DNA from: Comamonadaceae bacterium
GTDB taxonomy: Bacteria > Pseudomonadota > Gammaproteobacteria > Burkholderiales > Burkholderiaceae_C
Assembly: GCA_947447985.1 (NCBI GenBank)
Contig: CANFLX010000001.1
Span: 1-64,000 of the forward strand
Direction of reading: 5' to 3'
DNA: 64,000 bases
In this document: positions 1 through 9,719 of the stretch, in pieces
Numbering within the stretch: position 1 is the stretch's first letter
Layout: the number at the start of each line of letters is the position of its first letter
The notes under the pieces: generated by a model
What the model saw: only the letters and a program-made list of their open reading frames with translations
Told to the model about the DNA's origin: nothing
The model's database searches: none
Position numbers and translations under genes: made by a program

Positions 1-1
1 A

Positions 2-1549
2 TCGGTGGCCCGCATCGTGTTCCAAAGCGGCGACGTCACCGAAGCGCTGCAGGTGCGCAAGGCGGGCGAGGGCGACCGCAAATCGGGCACCACGGTGCGC
101 GTCTGGCCGGATGCCAAATACTTTGAGTCGGCGGCCCTGCCCATGGCCGAGCTGGTGCACCTGCTGCGCAGCAAGGCGGTGCTGATGCCCGGCGTGAGCG
201 TCTCGCTGCTCAATGAAAAGACCAAAGACAGCCAAACCTGGCTCTACAAAGGCGGCCTGGCGGACTACCTGATGCAGTCCCTGCAAGCCGACCCGGTGAT
301 TCCGCTGTTCAGCGGCGAAGGCTTTGCCGATGCCCAGCACGACAGTTTTGCCGAAGGCGAGGGCGCCATGTGGTGCGTGGCCTTTACCGAAGACGGCAGT
401 CCGGTGCGTGAGAGCTATGTCAACCTGATTCCCACCAGCGCAGGCGGCACGCATGAGAGCGGTTTGCGCGATGGCTTGTTTACCGCGGTCAAAAGCTTTA
501 TTGACATGCACAGCCTGCTGCCCAAGGGCGTCAAGCTGATGCCCGAGGACGTGTTTGCCCGCGCCAGCTATGTGCTGTCGGCCAAAGTGCTTGATCCGCA
601 GTTTCAAGGCCAGATCAAAGAGCGCCTCAATTCGCGCGACGCCGTGCGCCTGGTCTCGGGCTTTGTGCGCCCGGCGCTGGAGCTGTGGCTCAACCAGCAT
701 GTGGACTACGGAAAAAAGCTGGCCGAGCTGGCCATCAAGGCGGCGCAAACCCGCCAGCGCGCCGGACAAAAAGTCGAGAAACGCAAGAGCTCGGGCGTGG
801 CGGTCTTGCCCGGCAAGCTGACCGACTGCGAAAGCCGCGACCTGGCCTACAACGAAGTGTTTCTGGTCGAGGGTGACTCGGCCGGTGGCAGCGCCAAGAT
901 GGGCCGCGACAAAGAAAACCAGGCCATCCTGCCCCTGCGCGGCAAGGTGCTCAACACCTGGGAAGTGGACCGTGACCGCTTGTTTGCCAACACCGAAATC
1001 CACGATATTTCGGTGGCCATCGGTGTCGACCCCCATGGCCCCAATGACACGCCTGACATGAGCGGTCTGCGCTACGGCAAGGTCTGCATTCTGAGCGACG
1101 CCGATGTGGACGGCTCGCACATCCAGGTGCTCTTGTTGACGCTGTTTTTCCGCCACTTTCCCAAGCTCATTGAAGCCGGTCATGTGTTTGTGGCGCGCCC
1201 TCCGCTGTTTCGGGTGGACGCTCCGGCACGTGGCAAAAAGCCCGCGTCCAAGGCCTATGCGCTGGACGAGGGCGAGCTCACCGCCATCCTGGACAAACTG
1301 CGCAAAGAAGGCGTGCGCGAAGGCGCCTGGAGCATCAGCCGCTTCAAGGGCCTGGGCGAGATGAACGCCGAGCAACTGTGGGACACCACGCTCAACCCCG
1401 ACACGCGCCGTTTGCTGCCTGTCGCATTGGGCGCAATCGACTTCGGCCAGACAGAGGCCTTGATCACCAAGCTCATGGGCAAAGGCGAGGCCGCCGCCCG
1501 CCGCGAGCTCATGGAAATCCACGGGGATTCGGTTGAAATTGACGTCTGA
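2..1549 (+). CDS. parE: DNA topoisomerase IV subunit B, 5' truncated by window edge
   Basis: ATPase subunit of topoisomerase IV, which unlinks daughter chromosomes together with ParC. The reading frame is open to the left edge, so the N-terminal GHKL ATPase part lies outside the window and the GTG near base 5 is not the true start. Visible are the end of the transducer domain and the TOPRIM domain, with the acidic motifs LVEGDSAGGSA (about residue 288 of the visible part) and ILSDADVDGSHI (about residue 362). The C-terminal stretch SRFKGLGEMNAEQLWDTT is typical of GyrB/ParE. ParE rather than GyrB is chosen because parC follows 0.8 kb downstream and because no long GyrB-type insertion is present. 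A toxin-antitoxin pair separates it from parC. Confidence 0.95.
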   Translation, partial: SVARIVFQSGDVTEALQVRKAGEGDRKSGTTVRVWPDAKYFESAALPMAELVHLLRSKAVLMPGVSVSLLNEKTKDSQTWLYKGGLADYLMQSLQADPVIPLFSGEGFADAQHDSFAEGEGAMWCVAFTEDGSPVRESYVNLIPTSAGGTHESGLRDGLFTAVKSFIDMHSLLPKGVKLMPEDVFARASYVLSAKVLDPQFQGQIKERLNSRDAVRLVSGFVRPALELWLNQHVDYGKKLAELAIKAAQTRQRAGQKVEKRKSSGVAVLPGKLTDCESRDLAYNEVFLVEGDSAGGSAKMGRDKENQAILPLRGKVLNTWEVDRDRLFANTEIHDISVAIGVDPHGPNDTPDMSGLRYGKVCILSDADVDGSHIQVLLLTLFFRHFPKLIEAGHVFVARPPLFRVDAPARGKKPASKAYALDEGELTAILDKLRKEGVREGAWSISRFKGLGEMNAEQLWDTTLNPDTRRLLPVALGAIDFGQTEALITKLMGKGEAAARRELMEIHGDSVEIDV

Positions 1550-1562
1550 GTTTGAAACTCCA

Positions 1563-1591
1563 TTGAAGTACACACATTTTGGATGTACATT
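1563..1591 (+). promoter_or_regulatory. candidate promoter and operator of the vapBC pair
   Basis: TTGAAG and TACATT are separated by 17 bases and make a plausible sigma-70 promoter. Overlapping it is an inverted repeat, GTACA (1568-1572) and TGTAC (1584-1588), with an 11-base spacer. AbrB-fold antitoxins usually repress their own promoter through such palindromes, so this is a reasonable autoregulatory operator. The assignment rests only on sequence pattern and position. Confidence 0.4.
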
Positions 1592-1620
1592 AAGATGATT
1601 CAGTCCCACGGAGAGTGATG

Positions 1621-1878
1621 ATGGATACCACTGCCAAAGTGTTCACCAATGGCAACAGCCAGGCCGTGCGCCTGCCCAAGCTGTTTCGCCTCGATGCGTC
1701 GGAGGTGTGGATCCGCCGCGACGAAAGCACGGGCGAGCTCATTCTTCGCCCCAAACCCAGCGACGCCGAGCGCCAAGCGCAATTGCGTGAGCTGCTGGCC
1801 TTGGTGGACAGCAACACCGACCGCACTGAATTCCTGCCACCACGCGCGCCGGAGCTGCCGCGCAACCCCTTGGCCTGA
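1621..1878 (+). CDS. vapB: VapB-type antitoxin (AbrB/SpoVT fold)
   Basis: Small antitoxin that should neutralise the PIN-domain toxin encoded next. The N-terminal half, with TAKVFTNGNSQAVRLPK and then a DEVWIRRD-like strand, is the swapped-hairpin AbrB DNA-binding fold of VapB/MazE-like proteins. The C-terminal tail, rich in charged residues and proline, is the likely toxin-binding arm. Start: GTG, ATG and ATG codons occur in a row at 1615, 1618 and 1621. A GGAG at 1610-1613 is best spaced (7 nt) for the last ATG, so 1621 is used. It lies 16 bp upstream of the toxin gene, as expected for a co-transcribed pair. Confidence 0.85.
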   Translation: MDTTAKVFTNGNSQAVRLPKLFRLDASEVWIRRDESTGELILRPKPSDAERQAQLRELLALVDSNTDRTEFLPPRAPELPRNPLA

Positions 1879-1894
1879 TTCAAAGCCATAGAAC

Positions 1895-2314
1895 ATGACA
1901 GCGCGTTACCTGGCCGACAGCAACATCCTGAGCGACTTCATTCGCGGCGGCTATGCGGACTTGCGGGCCCGCATGGCCGAAGAGTTGGCGCGCCAGACCG
2001 TGGTCACCTCCGCCATTTGCCGTGCCGAACTGCGCTTCGGTCAAAGCGCTCTGGACGCGCCTGACAAGCGCCGCCGCATGATCGACCTGTGCCTGCAGCA
2101 AGTGCCCGCCTTGCCCTGGACCGACGCGGTGGCCGATGCCTATGGCCCCTTGGCGCACAAACTGCGCCAGCTGGGGCGCCCGATTGGCGCGATGGACACC
2201 TTGATTGCCGCCCACGCCCTGGCCGAAGGCCTGGTGCTGGTCACCCACAACACCCGGCACTTTGACGGTGTCGAGGGCTTGCGTGTTGAAGACTGGGCGG
2301 CGACGCCTCCCTGA
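1895..2314 (+). CDS. vapC: VapC-type PIN-domain ribonuclease toxin
   Basis: 139-residue PIN-domain protein, the normal size for VapC. Acidic active-site residues are visible: Asp8 in YLADSNILSD, Glu45 in CRAELRFG and Asp101 in GAMDTLIAAHA, followed by the conserved LVTHNTRHFDGVEGLRVEDW end of the fold. The family cleaves RNA, often initiator tRNA or rRNA, when freed from the antitoxin. The active site looks intact, so the toxin is probably functional. The pair sits between parE and parC without disturbing either reading frame. The RNA target cannot be told from sequence. Confidence 0.9.
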   Translation: MTARYLADSNILSDFIRGGYADLRARMAEELARQTVVTSAICRAELRFGQSALDAPDKRRRMIDLCLQQVPALPWTDAVADAYGPLAHKLRQLGRPIGAMDTLIAAHALAEGLVLVTHNTRHFDGVEGLRVEDWAATPP

Positions 2315-2361
2315 GGCTCGCGCTTTCCGAATTTGTTTCGTTCCCCTTTGAACCCTACTGA

Positions 2362-4764
2362 ATGACCGACCAACCTATTCTCGACCTCGCGCCCGCATCT
2401 GAAGGCGACGACCAGCTCAACCTTGCCAACTATGCGCAGCGCGCTTATTTGGAATACGCCCTCAGCGTGGTCAAAGGCCGCGCCTTGCCCGATGTGTGCG
2501 ACGGCCAAAAGCCGGTGCAGCGCAGAATTTTGTACAGCATGTCGCGCATGGGCCTGGGCTTTGGCGGGGCCAATGGCAATACCGGCGCCAAGCCCGTCAA
2601 AAGCGCCCGCGTGGTGGGCGATGTGCTGGGCCGCTTCCATCCCCATGGCGACCAGGCGGCCTATGACGCCCTGGTGCGCATGGCCCAGGATTTTTCGCAG
2701 CGCTATCCGCTGATTGACGGGCAGGGCAATTTTGGTTCGCGTGACGGCGACGGCGCGGCCGCCATGCGGTACACCGAGGCGCGGCTGGCCAAAATCACCA
2801 GCCTCTTGCTCGACGAGATTGACCAGGGCACGGTGGACTTCCAGCCCAATTACGACGGCTCTACCGAAGAGCCGCGTCAGTTGCCAGCCCGTCTGCCGTT
2901 TTCCTTGCTCAATGGCGCCAGCGGCATTGCAGTGGGCTTGGCCACCGAGATTCCCAGCCACAACCTGCGCGAGATTGCCGACGCCTGTGTGGCGCTGGTC
3001 AAGTCCCCCAAGCTGTCGGACGCTGAGCTTTATGCCTTGGTACCAGGGCCGGACTACCCTGGGGGCGCACAAGTCATCAGCCCGGCATCAGACATTGCCG
3101 AGGCCTACCGCACGGGACGTGGCTCGCTAAAAGTGCGGGCGCGCTGGAAAATTGAAGATCTGGCGCGCGGCCAGTGGCAACTGGTGGTTACCGAGCTGCC
3201 GCCGGGTGTGAGCAGCCAGCGCGTGCTCGAAGAAATTGAAGAGCTGACCAACCCCAAGGTCAAGGCCGGCAAAAAAGCCCTGTCGCTGGACCAGACCCAG
3301 CTCAAGGCCAGCATGCTGGCGGTGCTGGACGTGGTGCGCGACGAATCGGGCAAAGAAAACGCGGTGCGTCTGGTGTTCGAGCCCAAGACCAGCCGCATTG
3401 AGCAACAAGAACTCATCACCGCGCTGCTGGCCCATACCAGCCTGGAAACCTCCAGCCCCATCAACCTGACCATGGTGGGCTTGGACGGGCGGCCCACCCA
3501 GAAGTCGTTCCGGCAAATGCTGACCGAGTGGATTGCGTTTCGCCAAAGCACGATTGAAAAGCGCTCGCGCCACCGCCTGGGCAAGGTGCTGGACCGCATC
3601 CATATTCTGGAGGGACGCCAGCTGGTGCTGCTCAATATCGACGAGGTGATTGCCATTATTCGCCAGTCGGACGAGCCCAAGTCTGCACTGATGGCGCGCT
3701 TCAACTTGAGCGAGCGCCAGGCCGAAGACATTTTGGAAATCCGCCTGCGCCAGTTGGCACGGCTGGAGGCGATCAAGATCGAGCAAGAGCTCTCGGAGCT
3801 GCGCAGCGAGCAGCAAAAACTCGAAGAAATTTTGGGCAATCCGTCGGCCCTGCGTCGTCTGATGGTCAAAGAGATCGAGGCCGACGCCAAGACCTTTGCC
3901 GACCCCCGCCGCACCCTGATTCAGGAAGAGAAAAAAGCGGTGGCCGAGGTCAAGATCATGGACGAACCGGTGACCGTGGTGGTCAGCGACAAAGGTTGGG
4001 TGCGTGCCCGCAGCGGCCACGGCCACGAGGCGGCCAGCTTTGCCTTCAAAGCGGGCGATGCGCTGTACGGCACCTTTGAGTGCCGCAGCGTGGACACCCT
4101 GTTGGCTTTTGGCTCAAACGGGCGCGTGTATTCGGTCGCTGTGTCTTTGCTGCCCGGCGGGCGGGGCGATGGCCAGCCGCTGACCAGCCTGATTGAGCTC
4201 GAATCCGGCACCCGGGTGCTGCACTACTTTGCCGGTGCGGGGAGCGCGCAATTGCTGCTCTCGGGCAGCGGCGGCTATGGCTTTATCGCCTCGGTGGAGC
4301 ACATGGTGTCGCGCCAAAAGGCGGGCAAGGCGTTTATCAGTTGCAATGACGGTGAAACCGTGTGTGCGCCATCTCTGGTGTCGGGGGCCAGTCTGCCCCA
4401 AGGGCCCGCTTCCGCACCAACGGTTGCCGCGCCCAATACCACGCGTGCGGCTGTGCTGCCGGCCACAGACGTGGCCTGTGCCTCCACGCTGGGGCGCATC
4501 TTGACCTTCAAGTTGTCCGAACTCAAAACCATGGAAAAAGGCGGTCGCGGCCTGATGCTGCTGGCGCTGGAAGACAAAGACACTTTGGCAGGTGCCGCAG
4601 CCTACACCCGCAGTGTGCGCATTGCAGGCCTGGGGCGGGGCGGCAAGCAGCGCGAAGAAACGCTGGAAATCCGCAGCCTCAACAATGCCCGTTCACCCCG
4701 GGCTCGCAAAGGAAAAGCCGCCGACCTCGGCTTCAAACCACAATCGGTAACGCGCGTCGAATAG
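2362..4764 (+). CDS. parC: DNA topoisomerase IV subunit A
   Basis: DNA-breaking subunit of topoisomerase IV, partner of ParE. 800 residues, somewhat longer than E. coli ParC (about 750). The catalytic tyrosine is Tyr137 in AMRYTEARL. The N-terminal winged-helix and tower regions are present, and the C-terminal part has degenerate beta-propeller blades. A Pro/Ala-rich insertion near residues 675-705 lies in the C-terminal domain. In the quinolone-determining region [13 protein letters not shown], Gln98 stands where E. coli ParC has Ser80 and Asp102 where it has Glu84. ATG at 2362 is 47 bp after vapC. Confidence 0.96.
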   Translation: MTDQPILDLAPASEGDDQLNLANYAQRAYLEYALSVVKGRALPDVCDGQKPVQRRILYSMSRMGLGFGGANGNTGAKPVKSARVVGDVLGRFHPHGDQAAYDALVRMAQDFSQRYPLIDGQGNFGSRDGDGAAAMRYTEARLAKITSLLLDEIDQGTVDFQPNYDGSTEEPRQLPARLPFSLLNGASGIAVGLATEIPSHNLREIADACVALVKSPKLSDAELYALVPGPDYPGGAQVISPASDIAEAYRTGRGSLKVRARWKIEDLARGQWQLVVTELPPGVSSQRVLEEIEELTNPKVKAGKKALSLDQTQLKASMLAVLDVVRDESGKENAVRLVFEPKTSRIEQQELITALLAHTSLETSSPINLTMVGLDGRPTQKSFRQMLTEWIAFRQSTIEKRSRHRLGKVLDRIHILEGRQLVLLNIDEVIAIIRQSDEPKSALMARFNLSERQAEDILEIRLRQLARLEAIKIEQELSELRSEQQKLEEILGNPSALRRLMVKEIEADAKTFADPRRTLIQEEKKAVAEVKIMDEPVTVVVSDKGWVRARSGHGHEAASFAFKAGDALYGTFECRSVDTLLAFGSNGRVYSVAVSLLPGGRGDGQPLTSLIELESGTRVLHYFAGAGSAQLLLSGSGGYGFIASVEHMVSRQKAGKAFISCNDGETVCAPSLVSGASLPQGPASAPTVAAPNTTRAAVLPATDVACASTLGRILTFKLSELKTMEKGGRGLMLLALEDKDTLAGAAAYTRSVRIAGLGRGGKQREETLEIRSLNNARSPRARKGKAADLGFKPQSVTRVE

Positions 4765-4794
4765 CACGCCGTACCGCAGAAAAAAAGGCACGCC

Positions 4795-6267
4795 ATGTAC
4801 CTCGGAATGGACCTCGGCACCTCCGGCATCAAAGTGCTGTTGCTGGACGACCAAAACCGCATATGCGCCACGGCCGATGCGCCTTTGACCGTGCAGCAGC
4901 CACAGCCTCACTGGAGTGAGCAGGCCCCTGCGGCCTGGTGGAGTGCGCTGGAGCAGGCCGTGGGCAAGTTGCGTGCCACAGCGCCCCAGGCCTGGGCGCA
5001 AGTGCGTGCGATCGGTTTGTCCGGCCAAATGCACGGTGCGGTGGTGCTCGACGCCGCAGGCAAAGTGCTGCGCCCCGCGATTTTGTGGAACGATGGCCGG
5101 TCTGCGGCCGAATGCGTGGCGCTGGAGGCGGCCGTGCCGAATTCGCGCCAGATCACTGGCAACCTGGCCATGCCCGGATTCACTGCGCCCAAGCTCCTGT
5201 GGTTGCGCAGCCATGAGGCGGCGCTCTTTTCCCAGATCCGCCAGGTGCTGTTGCCCAAAGATTGGCTCGGTTTGCAACTCACCGGCGAAGCCGTGAGCGA
5301 GATGTCTGACGCCGCAGGCACGCTCTGGCTGGATGTCGCCCGCCGCCAATGGAGCGCCGAGATGCTGGCGGCCTGTGGGCTGAATGCGTCGCACATGCCG
5401 CGCTTGGTCGAGGGCAGCGCGTCGCGTGGCGCGTTGTTGCCCGCCTTGGCCCAGCGCTGGGGCCTGCCCGAAGGTATCTGCGTGGCAGGCGGGGGCGGTG
5501 ACAACGCCGCCAGCGCCGTGGGCGTCGGTGCGGTGCAGGCAGGCCAGGGCTTCGTGTCCCTGGGCACCTCGGGGGTGCTGTTTTTGGTCGGGGCGTCCTA
5601 CCAGGCAGCGCCGGAATTGGCGGTGCATGCTTTTGCCCATGCGCTGCCGCAGCGCTGGCACCAGATGGCGGTCATGCTCAGCGCAGCCAGCGCCATCGGT
5701 TGGGTCGCGCAGCTCACCGGCAGCGCCAGTGAGGCGGATTTGTCAGCGGCGGTGGATGCACTCAGCCCGGCCCAGCGTGCCCGTGCACCGATTTTTTTGC
5801 CCTACCTGAGTGGCGAGCGCACGCCGCACAACAACCCGCAGGCCAGTGGCACTTTCATCGGTTTGCGCAGCGACCATGGCGCGGCCGATCTGGGTTATGC
5901 GGTGATGGAAGGCGTGTGTTTCGGCCTGATGGATGGCCAAGCCGCCATGGCCCAGGGCGCAGCGGCCAGCCAAGCCCCGGGGCCCACACTGAGCTTGGTC
6001 GGCGGCGGCGCCCGCAGTGACGCCTGGGGCCAGATGCTGGCCAGTGGTTTGAACTGTTCGCTCCAACGTCCTATCGGTGCGCATGCCGCTGCCGCGCTGG
6101 GCGCAGCACGCCTGGCCTGGATGGCCGACGGCGGCACTCTGGAAGAAGTTTGCCAAGCCCTGCCCGCAAGCCACACCTTTGTGCCCGACGCTGAGCAGCG
6201 TGCCTTGCTCCTGACGCGCTATGCACGCTTTCGTGCGCTGTATCCGGCCTTGCGCGCTTTGTTTTAA
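4795..6267 (+). CDS. xylB: xylulokinase (FGGY carbohydrate kinase)
   Basis: 490-residue FGGY-family kinase predicted to phosphorylate D-xylulose to xylulose 5-phosphate, feeding the pentose phosphate pathway. The N-terminal phosphate-binding motif MDLGTSGIKVLLLD, the substrate loop GLSGQMHGAVVLD, GRSAAEC and the ATP-site motif VGGGARSDAWGQMLA all fit XylB rather than glycerol kinase or gluconokinase. It lies 30 bp after parC and 9 bp before a flavoprotein gene. No xylose isomerase, ABC importer or regulator is nearby, so it may act on another pentulose, for example from pentitol oxidation. Confidence 0.88.
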   Translation: MYLGMDLGTSGIKVLLLDDQNRICATADAPLTVQQPQPHWSEQAPAAWWSALEQAVGKLRATAPQAWAQVRAIGLSGQMHGAVVLDAAGKVLRPAILWNDGRSAAECVALEAAVPNSRQITGNLAMPGFTAPKLLWLRSHEAALFSQIRQVLLPKDWLGLQLTGEAVSEMSDAAGTLWLDVARRQWSAEMLAACGLNASHMPRLVEGSASRGALLPALAQRWGLPEGICVAGGGGDNAASAVGVGAVQAGQGFVSLGTSGVLFLVGASYQAAPELAVHAFAHALPQRWHQMAVMLSAASAIGWVAQLTGSASEADLSAAVDALSPAQRARAPIFLPYLSGERTPHNNPQASGTFIGLRSDHGAADLGYAVMEGVCFGLMDGQAAMAQGAAASQAPGPTLSLVGGGARSDAWGQMLASGLNCSLQRPIGAHAAAALGAARLAWMADGGTLEEVCQALPASHTFVPDAEQRALLLTRYARFRALYPALRALF

Positions 6268-6276
6268 GCCCCAGCC

Positions 6277-7452
6277 ATGCAAAAAAAGATACTGGTGGTG
6301 GGTGGCGGCATCGGCGGCTTGGCCACGGCCTTGGCCTGCGGCGCGCGGGGAATGGGCGTGCAGCTCATCGAGAAAAAGCCGCTGTTTTCCGAAGTGGGTG
6401 CGGGCATTCAGCTCAGCCCCAACGTGGTGCGGCTGTTGGAAGGCTGGGGCCTGGGGCCCGGGCTGGACGCGCTGGCTTGCTTTCCGCCATTGCTGCAGGT
6501 GCGCAGCGCCGAGTCCGCTGCTCTGTTGGGGCAGCTTGCGCTGGGTGCGCGCGCGGTGCAGCGCTATGGCGCGCGTTACGCCACCATCGCCCGGGCCGAT
6601 CTGCACCAGCTCTTGCTGACGGCTGTGGAAGCCCAAGGGACGACCCAGCTGATGTTGAACAACGCCATGCTCCACGCCAGCCAGGACAGCAACGCGGTGC
6701 AAATCAACTCCACCGACGGCCACCAACGCCGCAGCAATGTGCTGATCGGTGCCGACGGCTTGTGGAGCAACGTGCGCGACTTTGTGCGCAGCGATGCCCA
6801 GCCCACATTCACAGGCCACCTGGCCTACCGCGCCATGGTGCCGCAGGCTGGTTTGCCGCAGGCGCTGCGCAGCGAAGTGGTGACTGCCTGGCTCGGTCCC
6901 CGGTTTCATGCGGTGCAGTACCCCGTGCATGGCGGTCAATGGCTGAACGTGGTGGTCATCGTCGAAGGTCCTGCGCCTGACGACAGGGCGCATTGGGACC
7001 ACGAGGCCACCGCCCTCGACCTGAGCACACACCTGAAGGAGGCGGCCACGCCGCTGCAAGACCTCGTGGCTGCCATCAAGACCTGGCGGCTCTGGCCGCT
7101 CAACGGCCTGCCCCCTGTGCGCGGCCCCCAGGAGTTGGCGTTCGGACGCATTGCGCTGATGGGCGACGCGGCCCACCCCATGCTGCCCTACCTGGCCCAA
7201 GGGGCCGGCATGGCGATCGAAGATGCGGCCAGCCTCGCCGAGAGCCTGTCCACGCCCGGTCTGGGTGATGTGGCTGCGCTGGAACACTATGCCCACACCC
7301 GCTGGCGGCGCAACGCGCGGGTGCAAGTGCGAGCACAGCGCAACGGCGAGATTTTTCACGCAAGCGGCGTGCAGCGCTGGGGCCGCGATGTGGCAATGCG
7401 TGTGTTGGGCCAGCGCTTGCTGGATGTGCCTTGGCTGTACGCGGGCGGCTGA
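6277..7452 (+). CDS. FAD-dependent aromatic-ring monooxygenase-like protein
   Basis: 391-residue group A flavoprotein monooxygenase of the salicylate / 3-hydroxybenzoate hydroxylase type. The dinucleotide-binding motif GGGIGGLATALAC is at the N-terminus, the DG fingerprint (LIGADGLWSNVR) is mid-protein, and the second FAD motif GDAAHPMLPYLAQGAGMAIEDA is near residue 290. AYRAMVP is typical of this subgroup. These enzymes use NAD(P)H and O2 to hydroxylate an aromatic acid. The substrate is not predictable. The gene converges on a kynureninase gene, but the sequence does not look like kynurenine 3-monooxygenase. It follows xylB by 9 bp. Confidence 0.8.
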   Translation: MQKKILVVGGGIGGLATALACGARGMGVQLIEKKPLFSEVGAGIQLSPNVVRLLEGWGLGPGLDALACFPPLLQVRSAESAALLGQLALGARAVQRYGARYATIARADLHQLLLTAVEAQGTTQLMLNNAMLHASQDSNAVQINSTDGHQRRSNVLIGADGLWSNVRDFVRSDAQPTFTGHLAYRAMVPQAGLPQALRSEVVTAWLGPRFHAVQYPVHGGQWLNVVVIVEGPAPDDRAHWDHEATALDLSTHLKEAATPLQDLVAAIKTWRLWPLNGLPPVRGPQELAFGRIALMGDAAHPMLPYLAQGAGMAIEDAASLAESLSTPGLGDVAALEHYAHTRWRRNARVQVRAQRNGEIFHASGVQRWGRDVAMRVLGQRLLDVPWLYAGG

Positions 7453-7467
7453 GGCAGCCGGCGCGTT

Positions 7468-8778
7468 TTAAGTCACCGCGTGCTGCCGATTGAACTGCGG
7501 CTGCTTCCATTCTTCACTGGCTAATACCTGGCGCAGTTGCTCGACCGCATTCCAAACCTCTTCAAAGCCGATGTACAGCGGCGTCAGGCCGAAGCGCAAG
7601 ATGTCTTTGTGCACGCCGCCATCGCCCGCGCGGAAGTCGCCAATTACGCCGCGCGCGATCAGCGCTTGCATGATGGCAAACGCGCCGGAGCCTAAAGTGC
7701 CGCCCGCTGCATGTTCGCGTGTCAGGCAGACTTGCGAGCCCCGCTGGCTATGGTCGCGCGGAGTGGCCAGTCCCAGCCCAAAGCCCCGGCAGCGTTCTTC
7801 CACCAGAGCAATGAACAAGTCGGTCAAGGCCAGTGATTTGGCGCGCAGCGCGGCCATGCCGCCCAGGGGCTCTGCGGCTTTGAAGCCGTCCAAACCGCAC
7901 TCCAGCAGCGACAGGCTCACGATGGGTTGGGTGCCGCACTGGTAGCGCTGAATGCCCGCTGCAGGCTGGTAGTCGGATGTGAAGGCAAACGGCGCGGCGT
8001 GGCCCCACCAGCCGGAGAGTGGCTGCACAAACGGCAGGTCGGTGCGCTGGGCGTGTGTGGGGTGAACCCACACAAAAGCAGGCGCGCCGGGCCCGCCATT
8101 GAGGTATTTGTAGCCGCAACCCACCGCGAAGTCTGCACCAGCGCCGGTTAAATCGACGGGCACCGCGCCTGCGCTGTGGGCCAGGTCCCACGCCACCATC
8201 CCGCCAGCCGCATGGGCGGCTTGGGTCAGGGCGGCCATGTCGTGCATGGCCCCTGTGCGGTAGTTCACATGGGTGAGCATCAGCACCGCCAGGTCGTGGT
8301 TCAGGTGCGCCGCAATCTCGTGCGGCTCCACCAGCACCAACGTGTAGCCGCGCTGGGCGCACAGGCCTTCGGCGATGTACAGGTCGGTCGGAAAGTTGCT
8401 GCGCTCGCTCAGCACCACGCGGCGCGCGGGGCGGTCGGCATGCGCGATGGACAGCGCGGCGGACAGCACTTTGTACAGGTTGATCGACGTGGTGTCGGTG
8501 GCCACCACTTCGCCGGGGCCTGCGCCAATCAGCGGCGCAATCTGGTCGCCCAGGCGCTGGGGCAGGTCAAACCAGCCCGCCGTGTTCCAGGAACGAATCA
8601 GGCCCTGGCCCCATTCCTGGCTCACCACCTGGGCGGCGCGGGCAGCGGCGGTCTTGGGGCTCACGCCCAGCGAGTTGCCGTCGAGATAAATCAGGCCCTC
8701 GGGTATCGAAAACAGATCGCGCAATGAGCGCAGCGGGTCAGCGGCGTCGCGCGCCTGGCAGTCTTGCAATGTGGTCAT
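7468..8778 (-). CDS. kynU: kynureninase
   Basis: 436-residue PLP enzyme of aminotransferase fold that cleaves kynurenine (or 3-hydroxykynurenine) to anthranilate (or 3-hydroxyanthranilate) and alanine in tryptophan breakdown. The N-terminus contains [13 protein letters not shown], the family signature, and the PLP lysine is in [16 protein letters not shown]. The length matches bacterial KynU. It is the last gene of a minus-strand run argD-argF-kynU, 7 bp downstream of argF. No kynA or kynB is in the window, so the rest of the pathway must be elsewhere if it is used. Confidence 0.93.
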   Translation of the reverse strand: MTTLQDCQARDAADPLRSLRDLFSIPEGLIYLDGNSLGVSPKTAAARAAQVVSQEWGQGLIRSWNTAGWFDLPQRLGDQIAPLIGAGPGEVVATDTTSINLYKVLSAALSIAHADRPARRVVLSERSNFPTDLYIAEGLCAQRGYTLVLVEPHEIAAHLNHDLAVLMLTHVNYRTGAMHDMAALTQAAHAAGGMVAWDLAHSAGAVPVDLTGAGADFAVGCGYKYLNGGPGAPAFVWVHPTHAQRTDLPFVQPLSGWWGHAAPFAFTSDYQPAAGIQRYQCGTQPIVSLSLLECGLDGFKAAEPLGGMAALRAKSLALTDLFIALVEERCRGFGLGLATPRDHSQRGSQVCLTREHAAGGTLGSGAFAIMQALIARGVIGDFRAGDGGVHKDILRFGLTPLYIGFEEVWNAVEQLRQVLASEEWKQPQFNRQHAVT

Positions 8779-8785
8779 GCAGGTC

Positions 8786-9697
8786 TTAGTCCAAGCGGCC
8801 GAGCAGCAGGTATTCCATCAGCGCTTTTTGCACATGCATGCGGTTTTCTGCCTCGTCCCAGACCACGCTCTGCGGCCCGTCAATCACGTCGGCGTCTACC
8901 TCTTCACCCCGGTGCGCAGGCAGGCAGTGCATGAACAAGGCGTCGCTGGCGGCGGCAGCCATCATGGTGTTGCTCACGCGCCAGGAGGCAAATGCTTTCA
9001 TACGCGCCTCGTTTTCAGCCTCGTAGCCCATGCTGGTCCACACATCGGTGGTCACCAGATCGGCGCCCGCGCAGGCGCTCAAGGGGTCGTCAAACACGCG
9101 GTAGCTGTCGGCGGAGCGCAGTCCTGCAACCGATTGGTCAATTTCATAGCCGCTGGGCGTGCTTACATGCACGGTAAAGCCCAGCAAATCCGCCGCTTGT
9201 AGCCAGGTGTTGGCCATGTTGTTGCCATCGCCCACCCAGGCCACAGTCTTGCCCGCAATCGAGCCACGGTGTTCTATGTAGGTAAAGATGTCCGCCAAAA
9301 TTTGGCAAGGATGGAACTCATTGGTCAGGCCGTTGATCACCGGCACGCGCGAGTGGGCGGCAAAGCGCTCAATCTTGGTTTGCTCGTAGGTGCGGATCAT
9401 CACCAAGTCGGTCATGCGGCTGATGACTTTGGCGCTGTCTTCGATCGGTTCGGCCCGACCCAGCTGGCTATCGCCGGTGGTCAGATGCACCACGCTGCCA
9501 CCCAGCTGGTACATGCCGGCCTCAAAACTCACACGGGTGCGGGTCGATGCTTTCTCAAAAATCATGGCCAGCGTGCGGTCGGCCAGCGTGTGGTGCTTTT
9601 CGTAGGACTTGAACTTCTTTTTGATCAGCGCGGCGCGGGCAAAAACGTAGTTGCATTCGTCTGCGCTCAGGTCATTGAATTGCAGGTAGTGCTTCAT
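8786..9697 (-). CDS. argF: ornithine carbamoyltransferase
   Basis: 303-residue enzyme joining carbamoyl phosphate and ornithine to make citrulline in arginine synthesis. The carbamoyl-phosphate motif [11 protein letters not shown] (the family STRTR), the HPCQILAD motif and the ornithine-binding [12 protein letters not shown] are all intact. It lies 22 bp after argD on the same strand, giving two consecutive arginine steps in one operon, with kynU 7 bp downstream. Confidence 0.96.
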   Translation of the reverse strand: MKHYLQFNDLSADECNYVFARAALIKKKFKSYEKHHTLADRTLAMIFEKASTRTRVSFEAGMYQLGGSVVHLTTGDSQLGRAEPIEDSAKVISRMTDLVMIRTYEQTKIERFAAHSRVPVINGLTNEFHPCQILADIFTYIEHRGSIAGKTVAWVGDGNNMANTWLQAADLLGFTVHVSTPSGYEIDQSVAGLRSADSYRVFDDPLSACAGADLVTTDVWTSMGYEAENEARMKAFASWRVSNTMMAAAASDALFMHCLPAHRGEEVDADVIDGPQSVVWDEAENRMHVQKALMEYLLLGRLD

Positions 9698-9719
9698 GGG
9701 TGGAGCTTTCCAAAGACGT

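Noticed and set aside
2140-3072. 310-aa minus-strand ORF across vapC and parC
   Set aside because: It lies opposite clear parC and vapC coding sequence, is rich in Gly/His/Arg as shadow frames in high-G+C DNA are, and has no recognisable domain.
5743-7359. 538-aa minus-strand ORF opposite xylB and the monooxygenase gene
   Set aside because: Long only because of high G+C; the plus-strand genes have full-length family matches and this ORF has none.
6277-7452. Kynurenine 3-monooxygenase, suggested by the neighbouring kynU
   Set aside because: Motifs fit salicylate-type hydroxylases, it lacks the C-terminal hydrophobic region of that enzyme, and the genes are convergent rather than co-transcribed.
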